A stretch of 64,000 bases of DNA, taken from assembly GCF_040218065.1 (NCBI RefSeq), contig NZ_JAVJQE010000013.1, positions 124,001 to 188,000 of the forward strand. The letters are read 5' to 3'. The notes beneath the pieces were generated by a model. It was given only the letters and a program-made list of their open reading frames with translations. It was not told the origin of the DNA and did not search any database. Every line of letters starts with the position of its first letter. Position 1 is the stretch's first letter. This DNA is from Marivibrio sp040218065. Its GTDB lineage: Bacteria > Pseudomonadota > Alphaproteobacteria > UBA8366 > Aestuariispiraceae. A program made the position numbers and the translations under genes. Shown here in pieces: positions 26,606 through 38,461 of the stretch.

Positions 26606-26679
26606 CGGGTGATCCGGTCCGCCCCATCCTCGCGTACCGGCTACGACTATCGCCCCACCCCTCACGCACGACGGCCGCG

Positions 26680-27114
26680 ATGCACCGCACGGAGATCGAC
26701 AACGAGCGCGGCCTTATCCTGCGCTATTGGCGTCAACGCTTGACGGCGAGCGAAGCGGTGGACTCCATCCGCCAGACCGCCTACGCCGCCGATCCGCAGC
26801 GGATCTACAAGGAGATCGTCTTCTTCGACGCCTCGTTTGCGGAGGTCGATCCGCCGACGATCAGGGTTATCCTCGATCAAATCGACGAGATCGGCGTCGA
26901 CCGACGGCTCGTCCGCTCGCATATCTGCTTTGTCTCGAACGAGCCGCACAATGCGCCGCTGCTGAAGTTTTGGCTTGAGTTGCGCGACTACGGCGCCGTC
27001 GGGACGGCGGCCGCCGCCTTCCTCGACCTCGACGAGGCGGCGCGATGGCTCGATATCGATCCGCATTGGCTGGGCGCACGGCTCGGCGCCATGGCGCCGA
27101 GAGGCGCGCGTTGA
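26680..27114 (+). CDS. Hypothetical protein, possible SpoIIAA/STAS-like fold
   Basis: The 144-residue cytoplasmic protein is not firmly recognised. The alternating beta and helix pattern (GLILRYWRQRLTASEAVDSI, EIVFFDASFAEVD, SHICFVSNEPHNAPLLKFW, AAFLDLDEAARWL) resembles SpoIIAA-like proteins, which bind partners rather than catalyse. This is an inference from pattern only. It follows the mrp operon on the same strand by 74 bases and converges on the Panacea-domain gene with three bases between the stops. Confidence 0.65.
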   Translation: MHRTEIDNERGLILRYWRQRLTASEAVDSIRQTAYAADPQRIYKEIVFFDASFAEVDPPTIRVILDQIDEIGVDRRLVRSHICFVSNEPHNAPLLKFWLELRDYGAVGTAAAAFLDLDEAARWLDIDPHWLGARLGAMAPRGAR

Positions 27115-27117
27115 GGC

Positions 27118-27636
27118 TTAACGGATGCGCCGCATCGCAGGTTTGGCGCTCGGCGTCCATTTCTTCAGCGCTCGCCCGTCGCCGGCCCGCACCATCTGAT
27201 CCCCTGTCGGCAGATCGGTGAAATCTCGCACGATCGCCTCGAATGGGATCACCGTTCCGGCCCCTTTCCGCCAAGCGTCGCGATAGCACCGCTGTTGGGT
27301 GATCTTCTTCGTCAGATAGTCCGGCGAATGATGACTGTAGCGCCGCCACATGCGGACCAGATGGTTCTCCGCCACCTGATCGATCGGTCTGGCGGGAATC
27401 GGGGGGCGGGAATCCTCGAACAGGTGGAAGACCGTCGGCTCGATCGGACCGGTCTCGTCCGCGACGAAGACGGCGGGCATCAACATGCGGCCGTGGTTCA
27501 TCGCCGCATAGCCGCCCTGCTGCAACCAAAGCAGCCGCTGCAGCTTCTGAGCCGGCAAATAGACGTCGTCGCGCCTGCTCTGATCGAAAAGCCAAAGCGC
27601 CACGTCGAGCGTCGAAGGAATCGCAGGCGTCGTCAT
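27118..27636 (-). CDS. Panacea/SocA-domain (DUF4065-type) protein
   Basis: The 172-residue protein has the Panacea signature: LDVALWLFDQSRRDDVYLPA, KLQRLLWLQQGGYAAMNHGR, then AVFVADETGPIEPTVFHLF. This domain is the antitoxin half of many toxin-antitoxin pairs and includes Caulobacter SocA, an adaptor that delivers SocB to ClpXP. The usual adjacent, co-directional toxin gene is absent: the next gene downstream converges and the upstream gene is divergent coxG. It may be an orphan antitoxin, an adaptor or a decayed pair. Confidence 0.75.
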   Translation of the reverse strand: MTTPAIPSTLDVALWLFDQSRRDDVYLPAQKLQRLLWLQQGGYAAMNHGRMLMPAVFVADETGPIEPTVFHLFEDSRPPIPARPIDQVAENHLVRMWRRYSHHSPDYLTKKITQQRCYRDAWRKGAGTVIPFEAIVRDFTDLPTGDQMVRAGDGRALKKWTPSAKPAMRRIR

Positions 27637-27824
27637 CGCATCCGTTCGTCGGCGTCGCCGGCGCCCGCTTGTGGGGCGCGCGGCGCGCGGTTAGTCTGAG
27701 TCCGAAAGACCATCCTACCGCACGGTCGGCCGGATGCAGCATCAATGCCAGACTCGCGCGCCGCGTGGAAGCGCCCGCTCGGGTCCGCCGGATCGCAGCG
27801 AGCGACAGCAGGGAGAGCCGCCCC

Positions 27825-28664
27825 ATGGACATGCACGGTGAACACCGCATTCCCGCCCCGCGCCAGACGGTGTGGGAGGCGCTGAACGAGCCGGACGTCC
27901 TGAAGGCCTGCATCCCGGGCTGCGAATCCCTGGACAAGAACGAGGCGGGCGACGGCTTCGACGCGAAGGTAAAGGCCAAAGTCGGCCCGGTTAAGGCGAC
28001 CTTCTCGGGCTCGGTAAAGCTTGAAAACGTGAACCCGCCCGAAAGCTACACCATCGCCGGCGAAGGCAAAGGCGGCGCAGCCGGGTTCGCAAAAGGCTCG
28101 GCCGACGTGCAGCTTGCGGAAGACGGCGACGAGACGATCCTGAGCTATCAGGTCAAGGCGCAGGTCGGCGGCAAATTGGCCCAATTGGGGGCGCGGCTGA
28201 TCGACTCGACGGCCAAGAAATACGCCAACGACTTCTTTTCCAACTTCGCCGAAATCGCCGCCGAGCGCGCCGGAAAGACGCCGCCCTCCCAGCAGGAAGA
28301 GAGCGCCCAGCCGGATAAGCCGGCCCCGGAGGAGATTCAAGACGCCGCGGAGGCGGCCGCCCCGTCGGCCGCGGCCGGCGCCCCGCCCCCCTCTCCCGGT
28401 GCGGAACCTGCGCCGACCCCGCGGGAGCGAGAACCCGAGCAGTCTGAACCCGCCGCTGCGAGCGAAAAGACGTCGGCGGAGGTGGACGACGGCATGAAGG
28501 AGGCCGAGCGGGATCCGACCCGCGCGGCGATCGATGCGGTCGAGAGGGCGAAACAATCCCGCAAGGGCGGTCTCAGCGGCATGAGTTGGGTCATGTTGGT
28601 GATCGTGGCGGTGCTGATTCTGCTGGCGCTGTTTTCCGGCCTGTCGGGCGGTGAAGGCGGGTGA
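27825..28664 (+). CDS. coxG: CoxG-like SRPBCC membrane-anchored protein
   Basis: The 279-residue protein has an SRPBCC/CoxG domain (1-150: RIPAPRQTVWEALNEPDVLKACIPGC, KVGPVKATFSG, VGGKLAQLGARLID). A long Pro/Ala/Glu linker follows, with a single C-terminal membrane helix (MSWVMLVIVAVLILLALF, about 252-270). CoxG tethers CO-dehydrogenase-type molybdenum enzymes to the membrane and helps pass electrons to quinone. The ATG at 27825 follows GGGAGAG. Here coxG is about 3.9 kb ahead of coxS, separated by an antiporter and a stress protein. Confidence 0.9.
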   Translation: MDMHGEHRIPAPRQTVWEALNEPDVLKACIPGCESLDKNEAGDGFDAKVKAKVGPVKATFSGSVKLENVNPPESYTIAGEGKGGAAGFAKGSADVQLAEDGDETILSYQVKAQVGGKLAQLGARLIDSTAKKYANDFFSNFAEIAAERAGKTPPSQQEESAQPDKPAPEEIQDAAEAAAPSAAAGAPPPSPGAEPAPTPREREPEQSEPAAASEKTSAEVDDGMKEAERDPTRAAIDAVERAKQSRKGGLSGMSWVMLVIVAVLILLALFSGLSGGEGG

Positions 28665-28775
28665 GGCGGACGGCGAAAACGTTGCGAAAGAATCGCACCG
28701 GCGCTTGAAACGCCGCCCCCGGCCCCGATGTAACATAGTGTTCGGCCCGAGGTTCGGGGACTTGTCGGGGGCGTG

Positions 28776-30527
28776 ATGGCCGAGACCATCCAGGGCTACA
28801 TCTTCTACGAGATCGCGGCGCTGCTGGTGCTGTCGGCCGGAATCGGCTTCGTCGGCCTGCTGCTGCGCCAGCCGCTGATCGTCAGCTTCATCGCCGTCGG
28901 CGTCATCGCGGGTCCCTCCGTCCTCGACATCGCCCATTCGGACGAGCAGATCGACCTGCTGGCGGAGCTGGGCGTCGCCGTGCTGCTGTTCCTGGTCGGC
29001 CTTAAGCTCGACCTCAATCTGGTCCGATCGCTCGGTAAAGTCGCGCTTTTGACCGGCCTGGGCCAGGTGGTCTTCACCACGTTCTTCGGCTTCCTGATCG
29101 GCCTCGGCCTGGGATTCAGCCCGATCGAGAGCCTCTATGTCGCGGTTGCGCTGACCTTCTCCTCCACCATCATCATCGTGAAGCTGCTCTCCGACAAACG
29201 GGAGATCGACAGTCTCCACGGGCGCGTCGCGCTGGGCTTCCTGATCGTCCAGGATCTGGTCGTCGTCTTCGCGATGATCGTGCTCTCCGCCGTGGGCGCA
29301 GGCGGCGGCGGAGAGGGCGGCGGCGGCCTGTTCGACGCATTGGCCGTTTTCGGCTACGGCGCGCTGATGCTGGCGGGCGTGCTGCTGTTCATCCGATACG
29401 CCGCCACGCCGCTGGTGGAGCGGCTGGCCAAGGCGCCGGAACTCCTCGTCTCCTTCGCCATCGGCTGGGCGGCGCTGCTGGCGGCGGCCGGCCATTATCT
29501 CGGTTTCGGCAAGGAATTGGGCGGATTGCTGGCCGGCGTCTCGCTCGCCTCCACTCCCTTCCGCGAGGCGATCGCGGCCCGGCTCGCCAGCCTGCGGGAC
29601 TTCTTGCTGCTGTTCTTCTTCATCGCCCTCGGCTCCGCGCTCGACCTCTCGATCCTGGGCGCGAGCGTCGGGGCCGCATTGGTCTTCGCGCTGTTCGTGC
29701 TGATCGGCAACCCGCTGATCGTGGTCGCCATCATGGGCTGGATGGGCTATCGCAAACGCACCGGCTTTCTGGCCGGGCTGACGGTGGCGCAGATCAGCGA
29801 GTTCTCCTTGATCTTCACCGCGATGGGCGTCTCGCTCGGCCATCTCGACGACGAAATCCTGGGGCTCATCACGCTTGTCGGCCTCATCACGATCGCGGCC
29901 TCGACCTACATGATCACCTATTCGCACGCGCTCTACCGCCTGATGGAGCCCGCCTTGCGCCCGTTCGAACGGGGCCAGGAGGCGCTTCGCGCCGAAGAGC
30001 GTGAAGGAGCGGGACGCAGCGGTCGGCACGACGCGGTGGTGCTCGGTCTCGGGCGGTACGGCTTCGCCATCGCGCAGGCGCTGCGCGAACGGGGCTTCAC
30101 GGTGCTGGGCGTCGACTTCAACCCGATGGCCGCGCGCGCCGCGCGCGAGCGGGGACTGGAGGTGCTGTTCGGCGACGCCACCGACCCTGAATTCCTCGCC
30201 CATCTGCCGTTAGACGGCGTGCAGTGGGCCGTCGCCGCCCTGCCGGAGCACGCGACCGGCCTGATGCATGACGATCCGCGCCGCGCCTTCGTACGCTCTT
30301 TGCGCGGACAAGGTTTCGCCGGCCGGATCGGCGTCGCCGCCCACGCCGACGTCTCGAGCGAGGAGCTGCTGGCGGCCGGCGCGGACCTCGTCTTCCGCCC
30401 TTTCCATGACGCCGCCGAACGCGCCGCCGAGCGCGTGCTGGCCCACGGCGACGCGCAAGAGCCGTCGGAGAGCGTCTCAGTCGACCTCGTCGACGATCCC
30501 AGCGGACAGAAGGAGCTGTCATCATGA
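28776..30527 (+). CDS. CPA2-family cation/H+ antiporter with TrkA-N domain (KefB/YbaL-like)
   Basis: The 583-residue protein has 12-13 membrane helices in about the first 380 residues, with the CPA2 signature (FSPIESLYVAVALTFSSTII, GRVALGFLIVQDLVVV). A cytoplasmic Rossmann domain (from about 420: VVLGLGRYGFAIAQALRERG, VLFGDATDPEFL) follows, as in KefB, KefC and YbaL. It should exchange K+ or Na+ for protons under nucleotide or thiol control. The ATG at 28776 is preferred to a GTG three bases earlier. It overlaps the stress-protein gene by four bases, so the two are coupled. Confidence 0.92.
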   Translation: MAETIQGYIFYEIAALLVLSAGIGFVGLLLRQPLIVSFIAVGVIAGPSVLDIAHSDEQIDLLAELGVAVLLFLVGLKLDLNLVRSLGKVALLTGLGQVVFTTFFGFLIGLGLGFSPIESLYVAVALTFSSTIIIVKLLSDKREIDSLHGRVALGFLIVQDLVVVFAMIVLSAVGAGGGGEGGGGLFDALAVFGYGALMLAGVLLFIRYAATPLVERLAKAPELLVSFAIGWAALLAAAGHYLGFGKELGGLLAGVSLASTPFREAIAARLASLRDFLLLFFFIALGSALDLSILGASVGAALVFALFVLIGNPLIVVAIMGWMGYRKRTGFLAGLTVAQISEFSLIFTAMGVSLGHLDDEILGLITLVGLITIAASTYMITYSHALYRLMEPALRPFERGQEALRAEEREGAGRSGRHDAVVLGLGRYGFAIAQALRERGFTVLGVDFNPMAARAARERGLEVLFGDATDPEFLAHLPLDGVQWAVAALPEHATGLMHDDPRRAFVRSLRGQGFAGRIGVAAHADVSSEELLAAGADLVFRPFHDAAERAAERVLAHGDAQEPSESVSVDLVDDPSGQKELSS

Positions 30528-31519
30528 CCGCCGCCCCGCATGTCTTTCGCAGGATCCTTGCGGTCTTGGACGGCGAGGAGGGCGCGGAAGCGCAGGATCG
30601 CGCGACCGTCGCGGCCGCGCGCCGCCTGGCGCAGCGCACGGGCGCCGCGCTCCGGCTTTTGAGCGTCGTGGAACCGCCGCGCGATTTGGCCGCCTTGGCC
30701 CAATTGGCCGGCGTCAGCGAGACCGAAGCCGAGGCGCGGCTGATCGACACGCGTCGTAAGACGCTTTCCGCGCGCGCCGAGGGTCCGAGCGCCGACGACG
30801 TCGCCGTGCGCGCCGGCAAGATCTTCTTGGAGGTCATCCGCGAGGCGATCGACTGGGACGCCGATCTGGTCGTCAAGGCGGCCGAACGCTCGCCAGGGCT
30901 TATCGGCGGCCTGTTCGCCAGCACCGATCAGCATCTGTTGCGCAAGTGCCCCTGCCCCGTTTGGCTGACCGGCCCGGGGCAAGGCGCCGCCGGCGCGGGC
31001 GAGCCGCTGCGCGTGGTCGCCGCCGCGGTCGACGTCGAGGCCGCCGGCGACAAGGACGCGGCCGAGCGGATGGACGGCCTGAACCGCCGCATCGTGGAGA
31101 CCGCCGCCGCCGTCGCCGCCGCCGACGGCGCGACGTTGCATCTGATCCACGCTTGGGAGGCCCCGGCGGAAGGGCTGGTGCGCCGGTTCGCGCCGAAGGA
31201 CGTCGACGTGATCGCCTATTCCGACGGCGTGGAGCGCCAGCATCGGCGCAGCCTGACCGCCCTGCGCCGCACGGCGGAGGCCCATCAAGGCTTGGCCCGC
31301 ATCACCAACGACCTGTTGCGCGGCCCCGCGCGGCGGGTGGTGCCGGCCCACGCCCTGGAAATCGGCGCGGACCTGCTGGTGATGGGCACGATCGCGCGCA
31401 CCGGCGTGCCCGGATTCATCATCGGCAACACCGCCGAAGACATTCTGAACAGCGTGCGCTGCGCGGTTCTGACCGTGAAGCCGCCGGGCTATCGCAGCCC
31501 GGTCGCCGACGCGGGCTAG
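30524..31519 (+). CDS. Tandem universal stress protein (UspE-like)
   Basis: The 331-residue protein has two Usp domains. The first is near residues 8-150 (ILAVLDGEEGAE, WDADLVVKAAE). The second is near 165-325 and ends with the ATP-binding pattern GTIARTGVPGFIIGNTAEDI before VRCAVLTVKPPG. Two-domain members act in envelope and oxidative stress tolerance. Coupling to the CPA2 antiporter by a four-base overlap suggests it senses nucleotide or stress state for that transporter. Confidence 0.9.
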   Translation: MTAAPHVFRRILAVLDGEEGAEAQDRATVAAARRLAQRTGAALRLLSVVEPPRDLAALAQLAGVSETEAEARLIDTRRKTLSARAEGPSADDVAVRAGKIFLEVIREAIDWDADLVVKAAERSPGLIGGLFASTDQHLLRKCPCPVWLTGPGQGAAGAGEPLRVVAAAVDVEAAGDKDAAERMDGLNRRIVETAAAVAAADGATLHLIHAWEAPAEGLVRRFAPKDVDVIAYSDGVERQHRRSLTALRRTAEAHQGLARITNDLLRGPARRVVPAHALEIGADLLVMGTIARTGVPGFIIGNTAEDILNSVRCAVLTVKPPGYRSPVADAG

Positions 31520-31693
31520 AAGATCGCGGGCGCGCCTGCCCCACCCCTTTCCCGGTTAGGGTTGACCGCCATTCAGCCCGGTCTCAAACTGCACAGCGAA
31601 AGGCGGCCGTGAGAGCCCGCCGACGGAAAGAGACCGCCGTTCGCCGACGCTGCGGACGACGGCCCCACAGAGCGACAGGGAGGACCATCCGCG

Positions 31694-32179
<486 letters not shown>

Positions 32180-32290
32180 TCCGCGCGCGTCGAACCGCCG
32201 CCGAGCCGGGCGCCGCGCCCCCGTCCAAGAACACAGCGAGCCTCGTCCAAGAGGCCGTGCGCGCCGCCCGGGATAGAAACGATCGTCCCG

Positions 32291-32306
32291 CACGATTCCA
32301 ATCGTG
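32291..32306. promoter_or_regulatory. Inverted repeat CACGATT-CC-AATCGTG
   Basis: A perfect 7-2-7 palindrome sits 45 bases before the coxL ATG, followed by a direct copy of ATCGTGGA. It is a plausible operator or a second regulated transcription start inside the cox genes; no factor was assigned. Confidence 0.35.
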
Positions 32307-32350
32307 GATTTCCTATCGTGGAACCGGGACTTCTAGGGAGGCATGAGGCC

Positions 32351-34726
<2,376 letters not shown>

Positions 34727-34752
34727 GCCCGATCCGAGGAGAGGACGATCCC

Positions 34753-35544
34753 ATGCACAATTTCGAATACCACAAGCCCTCCTCCGTCGATGAGGCCGTG
34801 AAGGCCCTCGGCGCGGGCGAGGACCCCACCCTGGTCGCGGGCGGCATGACGCTGATCCCGACCATGAAACAGCGCCTGGCCGCGCCGAGCGATCTGGTCG
34901 ATCTCTCGGGCGTGGCGGAGCTGGTCGGCGTTTCCGACGAGGGCGACCACGTGAAGATCGGGGCCATGACGACGCACGCCGCCGTCGCCGCTTCGTCGGA
35001 CGTCCCCCCGTCGCTGGCCGCGCTGGCCGGGAATATCGGCGACGCGCAGGTGCGCAATCGCGGGACGATCGGCGGCTCGGTCGCGAACAACGACCCGACC
35101 GCCTGCTATCCGTCCGCTTGCCTGGCGCTGGGGGCGACGATCGTCACCACCCAGCGCGAGATCCCGGCCGACGACTTCTTCACCGGCATGTTCGAGACCG
35201 CGCTGGAGGAGGGCGAGATCATCACCGCCGTCAAGTTCCCCAAGCCGGAGGCGGGGAACTATCAGAAGTTCGAGAACCCGGCCTCGCGCTACGCGCTGGT
35301 CGGCGTTTTCGTGGCCAAGACCAAGGAGGGCGTGCGCGTGGCTGTCACCGGCGCCGGCCAGGACGGCGTCTTCCGGGCGAACGACATCGAGCAGGCGCTC
35401 TCCTCCAACTTCTCGCCGGACGCGGTCGACAGTTCCTCAATCCCGGTCGACAGCCTCAACGGCGACATCCACGCCAGCGCGGAGTACCGCCAGCACCTGA
35501 TCGGGGTGATGGCGCGCCGCGCAGTCGCGGCGATCAACGGCTGA
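34753..35544 (+). CDS. coxM: CO dehydrogenase-type medium subunit, FAD-binding
   Basis: The 263-residue subunit carries the vanillyl-alcohol-oxidase-type FAD motifs: AGGMTLIPTMKQRL (about 31-44) and NRGTIGGSVANNDPTACYP (about 103-121). The CO_deh_flav_C domain covers the last 100 residues. It takes electrons from CoxS and hands them to the respiratory chain. It follows coxL by 26 bases, and a GGAGAGG site precedes its ATG. Length is slightly short but normal for form II sets. Confidence 0.94.
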   Translation: MHNFEYHKPSSVDEAVKALGAGEDPTLVAGGMTLIPTMKQRLAAPSDLVDLSGVAELVGVSDEGDHVKIGAMTTHAAVAASSDVPPSLAALAGNIGDAQVRNRGTIGGSVANNDPTACYPSACLALGATIVTTQREIPADDFFTGMFETALEEGEIITAVKFPKPEAGNYQKFENPASRYALVGVFVAKTKEGVRVAVTGAGQDGVFRANDIEQALSSNFSPDAVDSSSIPVDSLNGDIHASAEYRQHLIGVMARRAVAAING

Positions 35545-35572
35545 CGCCGGCGACGCCCGCGGGAGGCTGACG

Positions 35573-38218
35573 ATCGACGACCGGCGCGATAGCGACGCAC
35601 CGCCGCAGACAGGACGGCGCCGATCCCGCATCGGCGCCGTTCTCGTTTGGGGGGCCGTCGTCCCGCTGCTCGGGATCGGCGCGGTCGCGCTGGCGGCGTG
35701 GCAGGCCCGCCTGCCGCTCGCCAACGCCTACGGCCCCGATCTCGCGTCCCGCGCGCTCGGCCAGGAGTTGCGGTTCGAGGTCGCCGCGCTCAGCCTCGAC
35801 GGCGCCGTCCTGGAGGGCCTTGAGATCGGCGACGACGGCCCGCGCGCCCGTCGGGTCGAAGCGACCTTCGACCTGCTGGCGCAACGGATCCAGACGCTGA
35901 CGATCGAGGGCCTGCAGGCCGCCGTCGTCCAAGGATCCGACGGGACGCCGATCGTGCGCGGCCTCACCCTGCCCCAGGCGGGCGGGACCGGGCCTGCGGA
36001 TGTCGAGACCCCGCCGTCCCTGCCCGTCACAGATCTCACCCTCGCCGACCTCATCGTGACGGTGGAGACGCCCGCCGGTCCGCACCGGCTCGAGGGGAGT
36101 GCGAGTTTGCGCGGCCCCCGCCCTGACGAGGGCCAAGGCCTCTTCCCCCTGGCGCTGGAGATCGCCCTGCAGGACGCCGCCGGCGGGGGGCGCGTCGATC
36201 TCGCCCTCGCTGTCGACGCGGACGGAATCGCGGCGACCGGCGCCGCGGACCTGGCGCTCGCCGCGTGGGCGCCGCTGATCCCCGGACTGCAGGACGCGAC
36301 CGGCCGTCTGAGCGCGACGCTCGACCTCAACGGACCGCCGGCGGACGCGGTCCCGGCCACGTTGCGGGAGGCGCTGGCCCGCGTCGCGGGCTTGGTCGAG
36401 CTGACCCCGCAAGCGGTCAGACTGACGCTGCCGTCGATCGGCGCCGTCACCCTCTCCGACGCGCCGGTGACCGTCCGGGCCGGCGACGGCGGCCTGTCGC
36501 TGGCGCTGCCCGGCGCGTTCGAGGCCGCGCTGGCCGCGCCGCCGCCCGCCCTTCACGCGGCGTTGCGCGCCGGCGCGCCCGCCGCGGCGCGCGCGCCGCT
36601 GCGCCTTAGGCCGGCGACCCCCACGGACCTCACACTGAACCTCCACCCGCATGACGGGGGATGGGAAATCGCGGCGACCGAGTATGTTCACCTCGTGAAC
36701 GGTCCGATTTCCGCGACAATCCGACCACACGCCGTCATCGACGCGGACGGCGGGATGACGCTGCCGATCGCCGCGGGGACGCGGCTTGAGATCGACCCGA
36801 CCGCCCTCGCGCAAGGCGCGCGCCTGCGCCGGCCGGCGGCCTTTACGGTGCGCGACGACGGGCGCATCACGCTTCCGGCGGACGGCGCGGTCACCGCCGA
36901 TCTCGCGCTCGCTCTGCGCGACCTCGCATTGACCTTGCCGGACGGTGAGATGGTCGACCTCTTCCTGCCGGACCTGCGCCCGCGGATCGCGGGCGCGGGC
37001 GTCTCCCTCGCCTTCACCGGGGCGGCGCTTCACTGGGCCGACGCCGACCTGACGGCCACGCAGATGGAGGGGTGGATCGAAGGACGCGCGGGCGGACCCT
37101 ACACCCTTTCGCTTAACGCGCCGGAAATCGTTCAGGCGGGCGCGCCGCTCCTCTCAGGCGCGAGCGCGTTCGACGGCGCGCTCAGCCCCGACGGCGCCGG
37201 CGGGTGGCGCGTCGAGGGGACGCTTTCCAAGGCTGACGGACAGATCGAGACGACGCTTTCCGCCGCCTTGCTGTCTGACGGCGCGCCGCGCCTCGCCTTC
37301 GAGACCGCGCCGATCCGCTACCGGCCGGACGGCCTGCAGCCCGGCGCGCTATCGCCGCTGGTGGAAGGCCTGTTCCAGGAGGCTGAGGGCGCGCTGTCCC
37401 TGACAGGCGACGCGCGGCTGACGCCAGACGGCCTCGCCGGCCGCGCCGAGGTGCGTCTCGACGCCCTCGGCTTTCGCTCAGGCCTCGCGCGCGTGCAGGC
37501 CTTGAGCGGGGTCGTCGCCTTCGATCTCGCCCGTGCGCCGGCGACAGAAGACGGCCAGCGCCTGTCCGCGCGCATCGCGGTCGCCGGGCTGCCGGCGGCC
37601 CGCTTCGCGCTCACCTTCGCCCTCGACAGTCAGGCCCGGCTTCTGATCGACCGGCTCGCGGTGGAGACGTTGGGCGGCGAGATCGTCGTGCGCGAAGCCA
37701 GCTTCGACCCGCTCGACGACAGCTTCTTCGGATGGGTGGATCTGAGCGGCCTGTCGCTGGATCAGGCGCTGGCCTCCTTGGACGTCGAAGGCCTCGACGG
37801 GGACGGCGCGCTCTCCGGGACATTCCCGTTGACCGTCGAGGCGGCCAAGGACGGCGGTCCGCCGCGCGTCACCGTTGCAAGCGGTCGCGTGGCGGCCGAA
37901 GGCCCCGGCGTGTTGCGGATCGACAACGCAGCCGTCAACGACTATCTCGGCGGGCGAAACCAGGCGGTCGACATGATGGTGGAGGCCCTGAAGGACTTCC
38001 GCTACGACAGGCTCTCGGCCGACCTCGACATCCGGCCCGACGGCGCGGGCGAACTGAAACTGTCGATCTTCGGCCGCAATCCGGCCGTATTGCAGGGCCA
38101 GCCTTTCGACCTGAACATCGCGGTCGAGACGGATTTCGCCAAACTCTTCGAAACGCTGGCGGACGCTTTTTCGACCACGGACACGCTTTTGGAGCGGCTC
38201 GCGCAACGCGCCCGTTGA
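35573..38218 (+). CDS. ydbH: YdbH-family AsmA-like intermembrane lipid-transport protein
   Basis: The product, about 881 residues, has an N-terminal membrane helix (VLVWGAVVPLLGIGAVALAA) and a long beta-rich AsmA-like body ending in the YdbH C-terminal domain (NAAVNDYLGGRNQAVDMMVE, LKLSIFGRNPAVLQGQPFD). It matches E. coli YdbH in length. YdbH is proposed to span the periplasm and move phospholipids with lipoprotein YnbE. No ATG or GTG exists in frame between the upstream stop (35507) and the helix. The best-placed codon is ATC at 35573, six bases after GGGAGG; a TTG at 35768 would lose the anchor. Confidence 0.85.
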   Translation: MDDRRDSDAPPQTGRRRSRIGAVLVWGAVVPLLGIGAVALAAWQARLPLANAYGPDLASRALGQELRFEVAALSLDGAVLEGLEIGDDGPRARRVEATFDLLAQRIQTLTIEGLQAAVVQGSDGTPIVRGLTLPQAGGTGPADVETPPSLPVTDLTLADLIVTVETPAGPHRLEGSASLRGPRPDEGQGLFPLALEIALQDAAGGGRVDLALAVDADGIAATGAADLALAAWAPLIPGLQDATGRLSATLDLNGPPADAVPATLREALARVAGLVELTPQAVRLTLPSIGAVTLSDAPVTVRAGDGGLSLALPGAFEAALAAPPPALHAALRAGAPAAARAPLRLRPATPTDLTLNLHPHDGGWEIAATEYVHLVNGPISATIRPHAVIDADGGMTLPIAAGTRLEIDPTALAQGARLRRPAAFTVRDDGRITLPADGAVTADLALALRDLALTLPDGEMVDLFLPDLRPRIAGAGVSLAFTGAALHWADADLTATQMEGWIEGRAGGPYTLSLNAPEIVQAGAPLLSGASAFDGALSPDGAGGWRVEGTLSKADGQIETTLSAALLSDGAPRLAFETAPIRYRPDGLQPGALSPLVEGLFQEAEGALSLTGDARLTPDGLAGRAEVRLDALGFRSGLARVQALSGVVAFDLARAPATEDGQRLSARIAVAGLPAARFALTFALDSQARLLIDRLAVETLGGEIVVREASFDPLDDSFFGWVDLSGLSLDQALASLDVEGLDGDGALSGTFPLTVEAAKDGGPPRVTVASGRVAAEGPGVLRIDNAAVNDYLGGRNQAVDMMVEALKDFRYDRLSADLDIRPDGAGELKLSIFGRNPAVLQGQPFDLNIAVETDFAKLFETLADAFSTTDTLLERLAQRAR

Positions 38219-38248
38219 CGCGGTCGGTCCAGGGGATAGTCTGACGCC

Positions 38249-38461
38249 ATGACGCTCGACGCCCTTTTTCCGTTCCAGCTCGCGCGGTTCGCCGTCGTCG
38301 GGGCGCTCGCGGCCCTCGCCGCCGCCTGCACGCCCACCGTGGCCGTGGAGGCGCCGAAGGAGCCGATCACCATCAATCTCAACGTGAAGCTCGACGCCGA
38401 CGTGCGGCTGCGCGTCGAGGAGCAGGCTGAGGACGATGTCGAAACCAAGCCGATTTTCTAG
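38249..38461 (+). CDS. ynbE: YnbE-family lipoprotein
   Basis: This 70-residue protein has a signal peptide with lipobox LAAAC and a short mature part (PITINLNVKLDADVRLRVEE) that is the YnbE signature. In E. coli, YnbE is an outer-membrane lipoprotein that extends the YdbH beta-sheet to complete the lipid bridge. The gene follows ydbH by 30 bases and overlaps ydbL by 26. Confidence 0.92.
   Translation: MTLDALFPFQLARFAVVGALAALAAACTPTVAVEAPKEPITINLNVKLDADVRLRVEEQAEDDVETKPIF

Noticed and set aside
27633..30203. 856-codon minus-strand frame opposite coxG and the antiporter
   Set aside because: It is antisense to two well-supported genes and its translation is low-complexity.
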